Of a stretch of DNA of 64,000 bases, positions 24,346 through 35,217 are shown piece after piece. Each line of letters begins with the position of its first letter. Position 1 is the first letter of the stretch. The notes beneath the pieces were generated by a model. That model did no database searches. It saw only the letters and a program-made list of their open reading frames with translations, and was not told where the DNA came from. The DNA comes from Foliimonas ilicis (GTDB lineage Bacteria; Pseudomonadota; Alphaproteobacteria; Rhizobiales; Rhizobiaceae), in assembly GCF_039939195.1 (NCBI RefSeq), contig NZ_JBDUUH010000002.1:124001-188000 (forward strand), given 5' to 3'. A program made the translations under genes and the position numbers.

Positions 24346-27180
24346 ATGCCCAACAAAATGCTTATAGATGCCTCCCACCAGGAGGAGACGCGGGTCGTCG
24401 TCGTTCGCGGTAACCGCATTGAAGAATTCGATTTCGAGTCACAGGACAAAAAGCAGCTCAAAGGAAATATCTACCTTGCACGCGTAACGCGCGTTGAGCC
24501 TTCTCTTCAGGCAGCATTCGTAGAATATGGCGGCAATCGCCACGGCTTCCTCGCTTTCAGCGAAATCCATCCCGATTACTACCAGATCCCGCTTGCGGAC
24601 CGTCAGGCCATTCTGCGTGCAGAAGCCGAAGACGCGGCCAATGACGACGATGAAGACGGCGATGGTGAAGAACGCCGTGGCCGCAACCGTCGCCGCCGCG
24701 CCGGAAAAAAGGGCCAGCATCGCAACGAAGATTCTGCCGCAGAAGCTTCCGGTGAAACGGAAAGCAGCGACGATGAAGCCGCGACCGGCGAAGAGCTGGT
24801 AAGCTTCGACGAAACCATCGAGGAATCGGTCGAGACGAGTGAGACGGAAGAATCGCCGTCGAGCCCGGATGAGGACGATCAGCCCGACACCGACGACGAT
24901 GCTCCAAAATCCATCGCAGCGGCCATCGAATCGGACGTGGTTTCCGAACCTGTTGCCGACGAGAACGCGCGCAACAATGTGGAAGATGTGCAGGACGGCC
25001 ACGACGAGGATTCGGAAGTCGAATCCGTCGGTGCCGAAGACGCCATCGAGGAAGCGCGCGACCGCCGCAAGCAGCCGCGCCGCCAGTACAAGATTCAGGA
25101 AGTCATCAAGCGCCGCCAGATTCTTCTGGTTCAGGTCGTCAAGGAAGAACGCGGCAACAAGGGCGCGGCTCTCACTACCTATCTGTCGCTTGCCGGACGC
25201 TATTCGGTTCTTATGCCGAACACGGCGCGTGGCGGCGGCATTTCGCGCAAGATCACCAATGCGCAGGATCGCAAGCGCCTGAAGGAAGTCGTGCAGGATC
25301 TCGACGTGCCGCAGGGCATGGGCGTTATTCTGCGTACCGCAGGCGAAAGCCGCACCAAGGCGGAAATCAAGCGCGATTACGAATATCTGATGCGCATGTG
25401 GGAAACCGTGCGCAGCACCACGCTTCAGGCGACTGCCCCTGCCCTCGTCTATGAGGAAGGCAGCCTGATCAAGCGTTCCGTGCGCGATCTCTACAATAAG
25501 GACATCGACGAGGTTCTGGTTTCCGGCGAGGAAGGCTATCGCGAGGCGAAAGACTTCATGCGCATGCTGATGCCAAGCCATGCGAAGGTCGTTCAGCCTT
25601 ACCGCGACACGACGCCGATATTCGTCAGAAGCGGCATCGAGGCGCAGCTCGACAAGATGCTGCAGCCGCAGGTGACACTGAAGTCCGGCGGCTACATCAT
25701 CATCAACCAGACCGAGGCGCTCGTCGCCATCGACGTCAACTCCGGGCGCTCCACCAAGGAGCATTCGATCGAGGAAACGGCGCTCCACACCAATCTGGAA
25801 GCAGCCGAGGAAGTGGCCAGGCAGCTTCGCCTGCGCGATCTTGCCGGTCTCATCGTCATCGATTTCATCGATATGGAAGAGAACCGCAACAATCGTGCGG
25901 TGGAAAAGCGCCTCAAGGACCATCTGAAGAACGACCGCGCGCGCATCCAGCTTGGCCGGATCTCGCATTTCGGCCTGATGGAAATGTCGCGCCAGCGCAT
26001 CCGCGCAAGCGTTCTCGAAAGCACGATGAAGCCCTGCCCGCATTGCGGCGGCACCGGCCACGTCCGCTCGGATTCGTCGGTTGCCCTGATGGTCGTTCGC
26101 GCGATCGAGGAATTCCTGCTCAAGGATTCGCGCAACCACATCACCGTGCGTACGCCGGTCGCCAACGCGCTCTATATTCTCAACCACAAGCGCGCGACGC
26201 TGGTCGATCTGGAAACCCGCTTCGGCCTGACTATCACGCTGGAAGCCGACGATTCCGTAGACTCCCAGCATTATACGATCACGCGCGGCGCAGTGGCTGA
26301 AAAGCCGGCAGGCTTCGTCGAGATCACCTCCGTCCCGCTCTACATCGAGCCTGAGGAGCCGGAAGACGACATCGTCGAGATCATCGAAGACGAGGAAGAA
26401 GAAACCGTTGCCGCCCAGCCGCAACAGCAGCCAGCGACGGAGCGCTCCGAAGATGGCGACAACCAGCGTGACCGCAAGCGCCGCAGGCGTCGTCGCCGTC
26501 GCGGTGGACGTGACCGCGATGGCGCTTCCGAAACGACCAATGGCGAAAGCGTTGCTGCCGACTCTGAAAATGGCGACGACAGCGCCGACGACGAGAATGG
26601 CGACGAGGCAGTCAGCGCGACCGAAGCCTCTGCTCCGGGCGAAGACGGCGAGCGCAAGAAGCGCCGTCGCGGCAAGCGCGGCGGAAAGCGCAGCCGCAAG
26701 GACGACGAAGGTTCGGAGGCTTCGGCTTCTGAACAGGATGGCGGCGATGCACCGGCTGAAGAAGCACCGGCGGTCGAAGAGCCTGTCGTTGCGCCTGAGC
26801 CGGTGATCGAGGAAGCGCCGGAAACGGAAGAAAAGCCGAAAAAGGCACCGCGCCGTTCGCGAGCGAAGAAAGTCGCAGACGAAACAGTTACGGATGAAAC
26901 CGTTGCTGTTGAAAAGGCCGAGGCAAAGCCTGCGAAGGCTCCGAAAGAGAAGAAGCCTGCCAAGCCACGCGCGCCTCGCAAAAAGGCGGCGGCATCCGGC
27001 AATGCCGAGGAAACGGTTGCAGAAGCAGCAGCCGAACCAAAAGCGCCGGAAGCTGTAGAGACACCCGCTCCTGCCAAGAGCAAGCCCGCTGCAGAACCGG
27101 CAGAGCCTGCTCCGGCGACTGAGCCGGCGGAAGACAAGCCCAAGCGTGGCGGCTGGTGGCAGCGCAAAAGCTTCTTCTGA
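24346..27180 (+). CDS. rne: Ribonuclease E
   Basis: A 944-residue endoribonuclease, the core of the RNA degradosome. The start is ATG 24346, with GGAAGGA upstream. The N-terminal S1 domain is split by a long acidic insert (about 95-245, rich in Asp, Glu and Arg), typical of alphaproteobacteria. Then come the 5' sensor, the DNase I-like catalytic region (ALVAIDVNSGRS, LIVIDFIDM with the two catalytic aspartates), the zinc link CPHCGGTGH and the small domain. The C-terminal 300 residues are disordered, with arginine-rich and acidic blocks that scaffold partners and RNA. Confidence 0.96.
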   Translation: MPNKMLIDASHQEETRVVVVRGNRIEEFDFESQDKKQLKGNIYLARVTRVEPSLQAAFVEYGGNRHGFLAFSEIHPDYYQIPLADRQAILRAEAEDAANDDDEDGDGEERRGRNRRRRAGKKGQHRNEDSAAEASGETESSDDEAATGEELVSFDETIEESVETSETEESPSSPDEDDQPDTDDDAPKSIAAAIESDVVSEPVADENARNNVEDVQDGHDEDSEVESVGAEDAIEEARDRRKQPRRQYKIQEVIKRRQILLVQVVKEERGNKGAALTTYLSLAGRYSVLMPNTARGGGISRKITNAQDRKRLKEVVQDLDVPQGMGVILRTAGESRTKAEIKRDYEYLMRMWETVRSTTLQATAPALVYEEGSLIKRSVRDLYNKDIDEVLVSGEEGYREAKDFMRMLMPSHAKVVQPYRDTTPIFVRSGIEAQLDKMLQPQVTLKSGGYIIINQTEALVAIDVNSGRSTKEHSIEETALHTNLEAAEEVARQLRLRDLAGLIVIDFIDMEENRNNRAVEKRLKDHLKNDRARIQLGRISHFGLMEMSRQRIRASVLESTMKPCPHCGGTGHVRSDSSVALMVVRAIEEFLLKDSRNHITVRTPVANALYILNHKRATLVDLETRFGLTITLEADDSVDSQHYTITRGAVAEKPAGFVEITSVPLYIEPEEPEDDIVEIIEDEEEETVAAQPQQQPATERSEDGDNQRDRKRRRRRRRRGGRDRDGASETTNGESVAADSENGDDSADDENGDEAVSATEASAPGEDGERKKRRRGKRGGKRSRKDDEGSEASASEQDGGDAPAEEAPAVEEPVVAPEPVIEEAPETEEKPKKAPRRSRAKKVADETVTDETVAVEKAEAKPAKAPKEKKPAKPRAPRKKAAASGNAEETVAEAAAEPKAPEAVETPAPAKSKPAAEPAEPAPATEPAEDKPKRGGWWQRKSFF

Positions 27181-27202
27181 TAGCTTTTGACATCCAAACA
27201 AA

Positions 27203-27236
27203 AAGCGGCAGTGCGAAAGCTCTGCCGCTTTTTTCG
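27203..27236 (+). terminator. Rho-independent terminator of rne
   Basis: AAGCGGCAG (27203-27211) pairs with CTGCCGCTT (27222-27230) and is followed by six T. It lies 22 bases after the stop. Confidence 0.93.
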
Positions 27237-27279
27237 TTTCAGTTCAAAGCTCAAACTAAGTCAGGTTAGCTTGAGCCTT

Positions 27280-27490
27280 TTCATTTTTAGATAGAAACGC
27301 TTGCGGGACAGCGCCCCCTCTGTCCTGCCGGACATCTCCCCCACAGGTGGGGAGATTACCCCGTCATCAGCGCGCGGCACCAATCGCCGACCTTACAGAA
27401 TGAAGGCCAAAAATTATGTCAGCCAATCTCCCCACCCGTGGGGGAGATGTCCGGCAGGACAGAGGGGGGCGCCTCGTGATTCCATCAAAA
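27280..27490. repeat. Palindromic intergenic repeat, copy A (uninterrupted)
   Basis: Near-perfect inverted arms of about 47 bp (27311-27357 and 27425-27472, each with CTCTGTCCTGCCGGACATCT and runs of C) surround a centre of about 68 bp. Flanks TTCATTTTTA...AGAAACGCT on the left and GATTCCAT on the right match copy B at 43599-44594. GC-rich palindromes of this kind are widespread between Rhizobiales genes; no coding frame is credible in it. Confidence 0.88.
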
Positions 27491-27536
27491 TAGGAAACGT
27501 CCTAGGCAAGTATTTGAAATAAAAGTCTTTCAGGCG

Positions 27537-28688
27537 TTACCGCGCGAGCCATTTTTCGATGCGATCCAGTGCGGTTTCCATGTCTTCGTACTTTCCTGCA
27601 TAGGAAAAGCGAAGGAAGTGATGGCCGTCCTGCGGATCGAAATCGCGACCGGGCGTTGCCGCGACATGGGTTTCGGCAAGCATACGCTGCGCGAATTCCA
27701 TGCTGTCATTGGTCAGTTTCGACACATCGCAGAATGCGTAGAACGCGCCGTCCATAGGTGCGGCGAGATGAAAGCCGAGTTCGGGCAAGCGCTGGGCTAG
27801 AAGATCGCGGTTATGTGCGTAGCGCGCCTTGGTCTTCTCCAGCGTTTCAGTCGCCTCGAAGGCCGCTGCCGCCGCGACCTGCGAAAGTTCGGGTGCGGAA
27901 ATGTAGAGGCTTTGCTGCACCCGCTCGATCGGTCGCACAAGCCGCTCCGGCACGACCATCCAGCCGATGCGCCAACCGGTCATGCAATAATATTTGGAGA
28001 ACGAGTTTATGACGGTGACGTCGTCTCCATAGGCCAAAGCCGAGACATCCGACGCGTCATAAGCAAGGCGGTGGTAAATCTCGTCGGAAATGACCGCTAT
28101 ACCCAACTCGTTTGCGGCATCGACCAGCGCTTTCAGCTCGTCAGCGGGAATAACGGCGCCGGTCGGATTGGCAGGACTGGCAAACAGCACGCCCTTCAAT
28201 GGCGCAATTGCATGGGCTTCGCGCAAATGCGCGGCGTCGAGATAGGGTTTTCCCTGATGGTCGATCTCGACGACTTCGAGCCCAAGCGCCTTCATGATGT
28301 TGCGGTAGGCGGGATAGCCGGGCCTGGCGATCGCCACCCGGTCGCCCGGATCGAACATGGCCAGAAAGGCGAGATTGAAACCTGCGGACGAGCCTGTCGT
28401 GACGACGATGCGCGACGGCGAAACATCGAGGCCGTAATGATCGGAATAATGCGCAGCTATGGCTATTCTCAGCGACATGGTTCCGAGCGCGTCCGTATAG
28501 CCGATGCGTCCAGCGCGTAGCGCCTCTGCCGCCGCATCCCTTACAGCCTGCGGCGCGGGGTCGGAAGGCTGCCCGACTGCCATCGAAATGACGGATGCGC
28601 CTGTTGTACGCAGCCTGTTGGCTTCTGCCAGAATATCCATTGCGTGGAAGGGTTCGACATTTCCACGGTTCGAAACCGATACGACCAT
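27537..28688 (-). CDS. PLP-dependent aminotransferase, class I/II
   Basis: Encodes 383 residues with the fold-type I aminotransferase pattern: the AVGQPSDPAP substrate loop, GSSAGFNLA, ASPANPTGAV with the asparagine contact, DEIYHRLAY, and the PLP lysine in SFSKYYCMTGWRIGW; a terminal arginine lies in HFLRFSY. It is probably an aspartate- or aromatic-type transaminase; substrate specificity cannot be read here. It is transcribed alone, divergent from the M48 protease gene. Confidence 0.92.
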   Translation of the reverse strand: MVVSVSNRGNVEPFHAMDILAEANRLRTTGASVISMAVGQPSDPAPQAVRDAAAEALRAGRIGYTDALGTMSLRIAIAAHYSDHYGLDVSPSRIVVTTGSSAGFNLAFLAMFDPGDRVAIARPGYPAYRNIMKALGLEVVEIDHQGKPYLDAAHLREAHAIAPLKGVLFASPANPTGAVIPADELKALVDAANELGIAVISDEIYHRLAYDASDVSALAYGDDVTVINSFSKYYCMTGWRIGWMVVPERLVRPIERVQQSLYISAPELSQVAAAAAFEATETLEKTKARYAHNRDLLAQRLPELGFHLAAPMDGAFYAFCDVSKLTNDSMEFAQRMLAETHVAATPGRDFDPQDGHHFLRFSYAGKYEDMETALDRIEKWLAR

Positions 28689-28827
28689 AAATTCCTACCT
28701 GTATTCGCCACAGCCGAATAAGGCTGCGCGCCGCACAATTGCCCGAATGATATGGGGATCACAAGCTTATGAGATTCCAATCAGCGGCTTTTCATACCTG
28801 TCGCGCTCGTTTACCAGTGGTTCCGTG

Positions 28828-30231
28828 ATGAAGCCAACGCAACAGACATTCGGTTATTTGAAATTGAGCGCACGTATCTTTGCGACGCTGTTTCTGGCGC
28901 TTGTCGTCTCGCTTTCAGCATCCATCAATTCCCATGCGCAATCGCGCCTTCCAGTGGTGCGCGATGCCGAGATCGAAGCGCTGGTCCGCGATTATGCACG
29001 ACCGATTCTGAAAGCTGCCGGGCTGTCCCGCTCCGGCATCAACATCATCCTGATCAATGATTCGAGTTTCAACGCATTCGTCGCCGGGCGGCGCATGTTC
29101 ATCAACACCGGCGCATTGCTGCAGGCAGAGACGCCGAATGAAATCATCGGCGTTCTGGCGCACGAAGCTGGCCATATCGCAGGCGGCCATCAGGAGCGGC
29201 TTCGCGAGCAGCTTGCGCGTGCGCAGACCATGGCAATCGTTGCGGGCCTGCTTGGCATTGGTGCGGCAGTCGCGGGTGCGGCGGCAGGCTCGGGAGAGCT
29301 TGCAGGTGCCGGCAGCGGCCTTGCGATGGGCGGTGGCGAAATGGCAAGGCGCGGCCTTCTCGGCTATCAGCGCACGGAAGAAGTAACCGCCGACCGCTCG
29401 GCGATCACCTATCTTCAGGCGACCGGCCAGTCCGCCAAGGGCATGCTGACGACATTCAAGCGCTTCCAGAGCGCGCTTTCGCTGTCGGGCGCTCGTGTCG
29501 ATCCCTATCAGGTCAGCCACCCGATGCCGCGCGAACGCATCGCCAATCTCGAGACGCTGGCCCGCGCCAGCCCTTATTTCGACCGTACCGATCCGGCAGA
29601 ACTTCAGACGCGTCACGACATGATGCGCGTCAAGATCGCTGTTTATACGCAGGGCCAAGCTGCTGCCTCGCGCCTGTTGCGCAAAGGCGCCAGCCCGCTG
29701 GCCGTCCAGTATGGCGACGCGATGTCCACCTATCTCTACGGCAATCCGCGCGCGGCTTTGACGAAAGCGGATGCGCTGATCAAGGCCAATCCGAGAAACC
29801 CTTATTTCCAGGAATTGCGCGCTGAAATTCTGATCAAGGCCAACCGGCCTGCCGAAGCCGCCGAAGCCTATTCACGCGCCATCCGCCTCGATAAGGCGGA
29901 CTCCGGCATTCTGAAGATCGGGCGCGGCCAGGCGCTGGTGGCGGTCGGAACGCCGGAAGCGCTGAACAGCGCTGTGGCCGAAATTCGCGGGGGGCTCGAT
30001 CGCGACCCTGAAAACTCCATCGGCTATCGTTATCTTGCACAAGCCTACGGACAATTGGGCCGCATTCCCGAAGCGGAACTCGCAACGGCGGAAGGCCATT
30101 TCCACGCAGGCTCCTATCAGGACGCGAAGATTTTCGCCGCACGCGCGCAGCAGAAATTCAAGACCGGTGCGCCGGGCTGGGTTCGCGCGCAGGACATCAT
30201 CAACTTCAAGCAGCCCAGCCGGAGAAAATGA
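28828..30231 (+). CDS. Periplasmic M48 metalloprotease with TPR repeats, BepA-like
   Basis: Encodes 467 residues from ATG 28828 (a GTG one codon earlier is possible); the long frame upstream overlaps the divergent aminotransferase and is discarded. An N-terminal signal (about 15-38, ending in SHAQ) is followed by an M48 peptidase with the zinc motif HEAGH (H112, E113, H116) and the third ligand region EEVTADRSA. The last 200 residues form TPR-like helices (AEAAEAYSRAIRLDKAD). BepA-type proteases control outer-membrane protein assembly. It is followed 52 bp later by a DsbA-like gene, suggesting a periplasmic quality-control operon. Confidence 0.9.
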   Translation: MKPTQQTFGYLKLSARIFATLFLALVVSLSASINSHAQSRLPVVRDAEIEALVRDYARPILKAAGLSRSGINIILINDSSFNAFVAGRRMFINTGALLQAETPNEIIGVLAHEAGHIAGGHQERLREQLARAQTMAIVAGLLGIGAAVAGAAAGSGELAGAGSGLAMGGGEMARRGLLGYQRTEEVTADRSAITYLQATGQSAKGMLTTFKRFQSALSLSGARVDPYQVSHPMPRERIANLETLARASPYFDRTDPAELQTRHDMMRVKIAVYTQGQAAASRLLRKGASPLAVQYGDAMSTYLYGNPRAALTKADALIKANPRNPYFQELRAEILIKANRPAEAAEAYSRAIRLDKADSGILKIGRGQALVAVGTPEALNSAVAEIRGGLDRDPENSIGYRYLAQAYGQLGRIPEAELATAEGHFHAGSYQDAKIFAARAQQKFKTGAPGWVRAQDIINFKQPSRRK

Positions 30232-30283
30232 TCTGAGGCCAAGGCCCAGATTTTTCATCGGTTCGAGCGACAGGACAAGACAT

Positions 30284-31099
30284 ATGAAAAAGACAATTCT
30301 GTTCGGTGGCACAGGCCTGATCGTTGCGATCGGCATGCTCGCATTCGGCTATGTGGCAGGCGAAACGCGCACCGCACAGGCAAACGATGCACCCGTTGTC
30401 GTTGCGCAAGCTTCCGATGCCAAGCTCGACCGGGCGCAGGTAGAGACGATCGTGCGTGAATATCTGCTCGACAATCCCGAAATGCTTCTCGAAATGCAGG
30501 GCGCGCTTGAAGCCCGCCAGAAGGAAGAACAGCGGGTTGCGGGCCTCGAGGCTATTACGCAGAACAAGGACGCGATTTTCAACGCTGCGACCGATGGCGT
30601 GGTCGGCAATCCGGATGGCGACGTCACCATCGTCGAGTTCTTCGATTACAATTGCGGCTACTGCAAGCGCGCGCTGGAAGACAAGCGCGCCATGGTGGCA
30701 GCCGATCCGAATCTACGCTTCGTGCTCAAGGAATTCCCGATTCTCGGCCCCGATTCACAGAAGGCGCATCTCGTATCGATGGCATTTCACAAATTGATGC
30801 CCGAAAAATTCGCCGAATTCCACGATCAGCTTCTGGGCGGCCAGGGTCGCGCCGGCGAAGATAGCGCGATGGCGATTGCGGTTTCGCTTGGTGCGGATGA
30901 AAACGCGATGCGCGAAGCGATGAAAGATCCATCGATCATGGAGACCTTCGCGAAAACCTACGAGCTTGCCAACCAGCTTCAGATCACCGGCACGCCGTCC
31001 TATGTCGTGGGCAATGAAGTGGTGTTCGGTGCGCTTGGCCAGGAGGTGCTGAGCGAGAAGGTGGCAGCGGCGCGCGCCTGCCTCGATACCGGCTGTTAA
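30284..31099 (+). CDS. DsbA-family periplasmic thiol oxidoreductase
   Basis: Encodes 271 residues from ATG 30284. The N-terminal hydrophobic signal or anchor (about 5-24) is followed by a helical extension (about 45-95), as in ScsC/BdbD-like proteins, then a thioredoxin fold with C124-G-Y-C127 in FFDYNCGYCK and the cis-proline loop TGTPSYV. It presumably oxidises or isomerises periplasmic disulphides. The helical extension might allow oligomerisation. It is co-directional with the M48 protease. Confidence 0.92.
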   Translation: MKKTILFGGTGLIVAIGMLAFGYVAGETRTAQANDAPVVVAQASDAKLDRAQVETIVREYLLDNPEMLLEMQGALEARQKEEQRVAGLEAITQNKDAIFNAATDGVVGNPDGDVTIVEFFDYNCGYCKRALEDKRAMVAADPNLRFVLKEFPILGPDSQKAHLVSMAFHKLMPEKFAEFHDQLLGGQGRAGEDSAMAIAVSLGADENAMREAMKDPSIMETFAKTYELANQLQITGTPSYVVGNEVVFGALGQEVLSEKVAAARACLDTGC

Positions 31100-31230
31100 C
31101 AATACAGGTTTACCAACGCCCGTGCTTGTGGACAGAACAAGAAGCCTCTTGCGCTCTTTTCGCGGCTGATTAAGCCCATTATAGAGATTGCGGCGCGCCA
31201 AAAGCTCTGGTGCGTTGAAAGGTAATAATA

Positions 31231-31665
31231 GTGAAGACGATTTACATATTGAACGGACCAAACCTGAACGCGCTCGGAAAGCGTGAACCGGGGATTTATG
31301 GTTCGGAGACTTTGGCTTCCGTCGAAACATCATGTAGAGAGACGGCAACGAAGCTTGGACTGAAAATAGAGTTTCGCCAGTCGAACCGCGAGGGCGAGCT
31401 GGTGGACTGGATTCACGAGGCGAGCGAAAAGGGTCACGGCATCGTCATCAACGCCGCAGCCTACACGCACACCTCAATTGCATTGCACGACGCACTTCGC
31501 GCCGTATCACCATTGCCTGCCGTGGAAGTTCATCTTTCGAACATTCACGCGCGGGAAGCGTTTCGCCACAAATCGATGATAGCACCGGCGACGGTAGGCA
31601 TGATTTGCGGTTTCGGCGGACAAGGTTACAGCCTGGCGCTGCAGGCACTCGCCGCGCGCCTCTGA
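31231..31665 (+). CDS. aroQ: 3-Dehydroquinate dehydratase, type II
   Basis: Encodes 144 residues from a GTG with GAAAGG nine bases upstream. It has the hallmark of type II dehydroquinases: ILNGPNLNALGKREPGIYG with the catalytic tyrosine, FRQSNREGELVDWIHEA, NAAAYTHTSIALHDAL and EVHLSNIHAREAFRHKS. It catalyses the third step of the shikimate pathway. It precedes accB by 29 bp; the aroQ-accB-accC order is conserved in many proteobacteria. Confidence 0.96.
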   Translation: MKTIYILNGPNLNALGKREPGIYGSETLASVETSCRETATKLGLKIEFRQSNREGELVDWIHEASEKGHGIVINAAAYTHTSIALHDALRAVSPLPAVEVHLSNIHAREAFRHKSMIAPATVGMICGFGGQGYSLALQALAARL

Positions 31666-31694
31666 CTGATAAGAACAAGGAAAAAGGTTCGAAC

Positions 31695-32150
31695 ATGTCG
31701 ATAAAAAAGACTGGCGTCGATCAGCAACTCATCCGCGATCTGGCGGGTATTCTGAACGATACCAACCTCACCGAAATCGAAGTTGAGCTTGGCGATCTGA
31801 AGCTTCGTGTATCGCGCCACGTCCAGACCGTTCATGCGGTTGCACCGGCGCCTGTCGCTGCAGCAGCGCCCGCGGCACAGGCTGCAGCCGCCGCACCGGC
31901 AGTTGCCGATGTGTCGAAGAACGCCGTGCCCTCGCCCATGGTCGGCACCGCCTATTCGGCGGCCTCGCCCGATGCCAAGCCTTTCGTCGAGGTCGGCCAG
32001 ACGGTGAAGGAAGGCCAGACCCTTCTCATCATCGAAGCGATGAAGACGATGAACAACATTCCCGCACCGCGCTCCGGCACGGTGACGGCGATTCTTTTCG
32101 AAAACGCGCAGCCTGTCGAATACGGCATGCCGCTGGTCGTGATCGAATAG
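31695..32150 (+). CDS. accB: Biotin carboxyl carrier protein of acetyl-CoA carboxylase
   Basis: Encodes 151 residues: an N-terminal dimerising region, an alanine/proline-rich linker (about 45-75) and the biotinyl domain (about 76-151), with the biotinylated lysine K117 in EAMKTMN. It carries CO2 from AccC to the transcarboxylase in the first step of fatty acid synthesis. The start ATG 31695 follows AAAAGG. Confidence 0.96.
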   Translation: MSIKKTGVDQQLIRDLAGILNDTNLTEIEVELGDLKLRVSRHVQTVHAVAPAPVAAAAPAAQAAAAAPAVADVSKNAVPSPMVGTAYSAASPDAKPFVEVGQTVKEGQTLLIIEAMKTMNNIPAPRSGTVTAILFENAQPVEYGMPLVVIE

Positions 32151-32170
32151 AGTTGGGAAAGCAGCAGCCG

Positions 32171-33517
<1,347 letters not shown>

Positions 33518-33529
33518 TAAGCCGGGCGC

Positions 33530-34147
33530 ATGACACGTCCTTACGCGCCCGGCTATCGAATTCCAGCAGACCTTCTGCTCAAGGCGTATGCCTCCGGCGT
33601 CTTTCCCATGGCGGAAAGCGCCGACGACCCTGAGGTTTTCTGGGTTCGACCCGAAACGCGCGGCATCATCCCTCTCGACGGCTTCCACCTGCCCAAGAGC
33701 CTTGCGAAGACGATTCGCCAGGGCAAGTTCGAAATCCGCTATGACAGCGCTTTCGAAGATGTCATCGACGCCTGCGCGGAAGAACGCGACGAGCGCGAGA
33801 CCACATGGATAAACGGCCCCATCCGAGAAGCCTATATCCAGCTTCACACGATGGACCACTGCCATTCCGTCGAAGCGTGGCAGGACAACAAACTGGTCGG
33901 TGGCCTCTACGGCGTGACGCTCGGACGGGTCTTTTTCGGGGAAAGCATGTTCTCGCGCGAGCGCGACAGCTCGAAAGTGTGCCTCGTGCATCTGGTGGAG
34001 CGCCTGCGCAGTAGGGATTTCGCTCTGCTCGACACACAATTCACGACGGAACATCTGAAACGCTTCGGCGCGGTCGATGTGCCCCGCGCGCGCTACGAGC
34101 GCATGCTGGAAGAAGCGCTTAACGGAACGCCTGCCAGTTTCACCTAA
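33530..34147 (+). CDS. aat: Leucyl/phenylalanyl-tRNA--protein transferase
   Basis: Encodes 205 residues. The N-end rule transferase adds Leu or Phe to proteins with N-terminal Arg or Lys, targeting them to ClpS/ClpAP. Recognisable segments are AYASGVFPMAESADDPEVFWVRPETRGIIPLD, VGGLYGVTLGRVFFGESMFSR and LLDTQFTTEHLKRFGA. It follows accC closely and its stop abuts the stop of the convergent DUF2155 gene with no gap. Confidence 0.95.
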   Translation: MTRPYAPGYRIPADLLLKAYASGVFPMAESADDPEVFWVRPETRGIIPLDGFHLPKSLAKTIRQGKFEIRYDSAFEDVIDACAEERDERETTWINGPIREAYIQLHTMDHCHSVEAWQDNKLVGGLYGVTLGRVFFGESMFSRERDSSKVCLVHLVERLRSRDFALLDTQFTTEHLKRFGAVDVPRARYERMLEEALNGTPASFT

Positions 34148-34597
34148 TCAGTTGGTTTTCGGGGTTTCCGGTGCCGGGACGTCCGACTTCTGCTTGCAGG
34201 CCTTGAGCCACACGTCATAGACGGCGTGTTCGACGGCATTCAGGCCGGGGCTTTCAGCAAACATCCAACCTGTGAAGATGCGGCGAATTTTGCGGTCGAG
34301 CGTGATTTCATCGACCTCGACAAAGGAATCGGTCTTCGGAGCTTCCGCTTCCGGGCGCGAATAGCAGACGCGCGGCGTGACCTGCAATGCGCCGAACTGC
34401 ACCGTCTCATCGATATAGACGTCGAAGGATGTGATTCGTCCGGTGATCTTGTCGACGCCGGTGAACTCGGCGATCGGATTGGTCACGCGCTGATCTTCCG
34501 CGGCCTTTGCCGGCACTGCCAGAGCGACGACCGCAAGTGCGGCTGCCATCGAGCTCTTCGCCATCTGTCCTGCCAAGCCGCGCCAAGAATAAATCAT
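34148..34597 (-). CDS. DUF2155-family secreted protein
   Basis: Encodes about 149 residues from ATG 34597 (AAGGA upstream); ATG 34564 with AGGAC is an equal alternative, while the frame to 34699 is too long. A signal peptide ends at VPAKAA. The domain with GVDKITGRITSFDVYIDETVQFGAL and WMFAESPGLNAVEHAVYDVWL is the DUF2155 pattern, common in alphaproteobacteria and possibly involved in envelope stability. It lies upstream of and convergent with aat. Confidence 0.85.
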   Translation of the reverse strand: MIYSWRGLAGQMAKSSMAAALAVVALAVPAKAAEDQRVTNPIAEFTGVDKITGRITSFDVYIDETVQFGALQVTPRVCYSRPEAEAPKTDSFVEVDEITLDRKIRRIFTGWMFAESPGLNAVEHAVYDVWLKACKQKSDVPAPETPKTN

Positions 34598-34715
34598 CGA
34601 TACGTCGGTCCTTGCAGCCCATGAGAGAAGTCTGCCGACTGCCCGAGGCTCGTTGTTGCGATGTTCCCGCGGTAACTTGAAAATGTGGCGAGAAAGCAAA
34701 GCAAGAGGCGCTCGA

Positions 34716-35114
34716 TCAGTTGCCGGGCGTCCAGGCGTCGTAATCGCCCGTAACCTGCGGCCTGTGCGTGGTGCCGAGCAGCGAGCCCTTCGGGCGGTAT
34801 GCGGCAGCGCTTCCGGTCAGGTTTTCCTGATGCGGCTTCTGCCAATCGCGCGGCTTGTAGCTTTCCTTGGTGGGCGGTGTATCGACGCGATAATGCATCC
34901 AGCCGTGCCAGCCCGACGGAATGGCCGAGGCTTCGGAATAACCATTGTAGATCACCCAGCGGCGCTTGCGGCCATCCGAGTTGATCCCGCCTTCGTAATA
35001 GATGTTTCCGACCTCATCGCGGCCGACTTCGGTGCCCTTGCGCCACGTAAAAAAGCGCGTGCCAAGGGTCTGGCCGCTCCACCATGTGAAGAACTGGGTG
35101 AGGAAAGTTTTCAT
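34716..35114 (-). CDS. NADH:ubiquinone oxidoreductase subunit, NDUFA12 type
   Basis: Encodes 132 residues. TWWSGQTLGTRFFTWRKGTEVGRDEVGNIYYE, then RRWVIYNGYSEASAIPSGWHGWMHY, then YKPRDWQKPHQENLTGSAAAY is the NDUFA12/B17.2 signature. In alphaproteobacteria it is an accessory subunit of respiratory complex I at the matrix-arm side. The nuo operon is not in this window. A DUF2155 gene follows on the same strand. Confidence 0.93.
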   Translation of the reverse strand: MKTFLTQFFTWWSGQTLGTRFFTWRKGTEVGRDEVGNIYYEGGINSDGRKRRWVIYNGYSEASAIPSGWHGWMHYRVDTPPTKESYKPRDWQKPHQENLTGSAAAYRPKGSLLGTTHRPQVTGDYDAWTPGN

Positions 35115-35217
35115 CGACTTCCTTCGGCAAAAACAATTGCAGGATTGCTTGCCTTATGGCCCCCAATGGGCACGAAGGCAAGTGTTTCAGGGGCGCGGCA
35201 AATCGAACTAACCATCT

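Noticed and set aside
24439..27201. Very long minus-strand ORF opposite rne (920 codons)
   Set aside because: Composition and hydrophobic pattern follow from codon use of rne; no start signal, no domain, and rne is unmistakable on the other strand.
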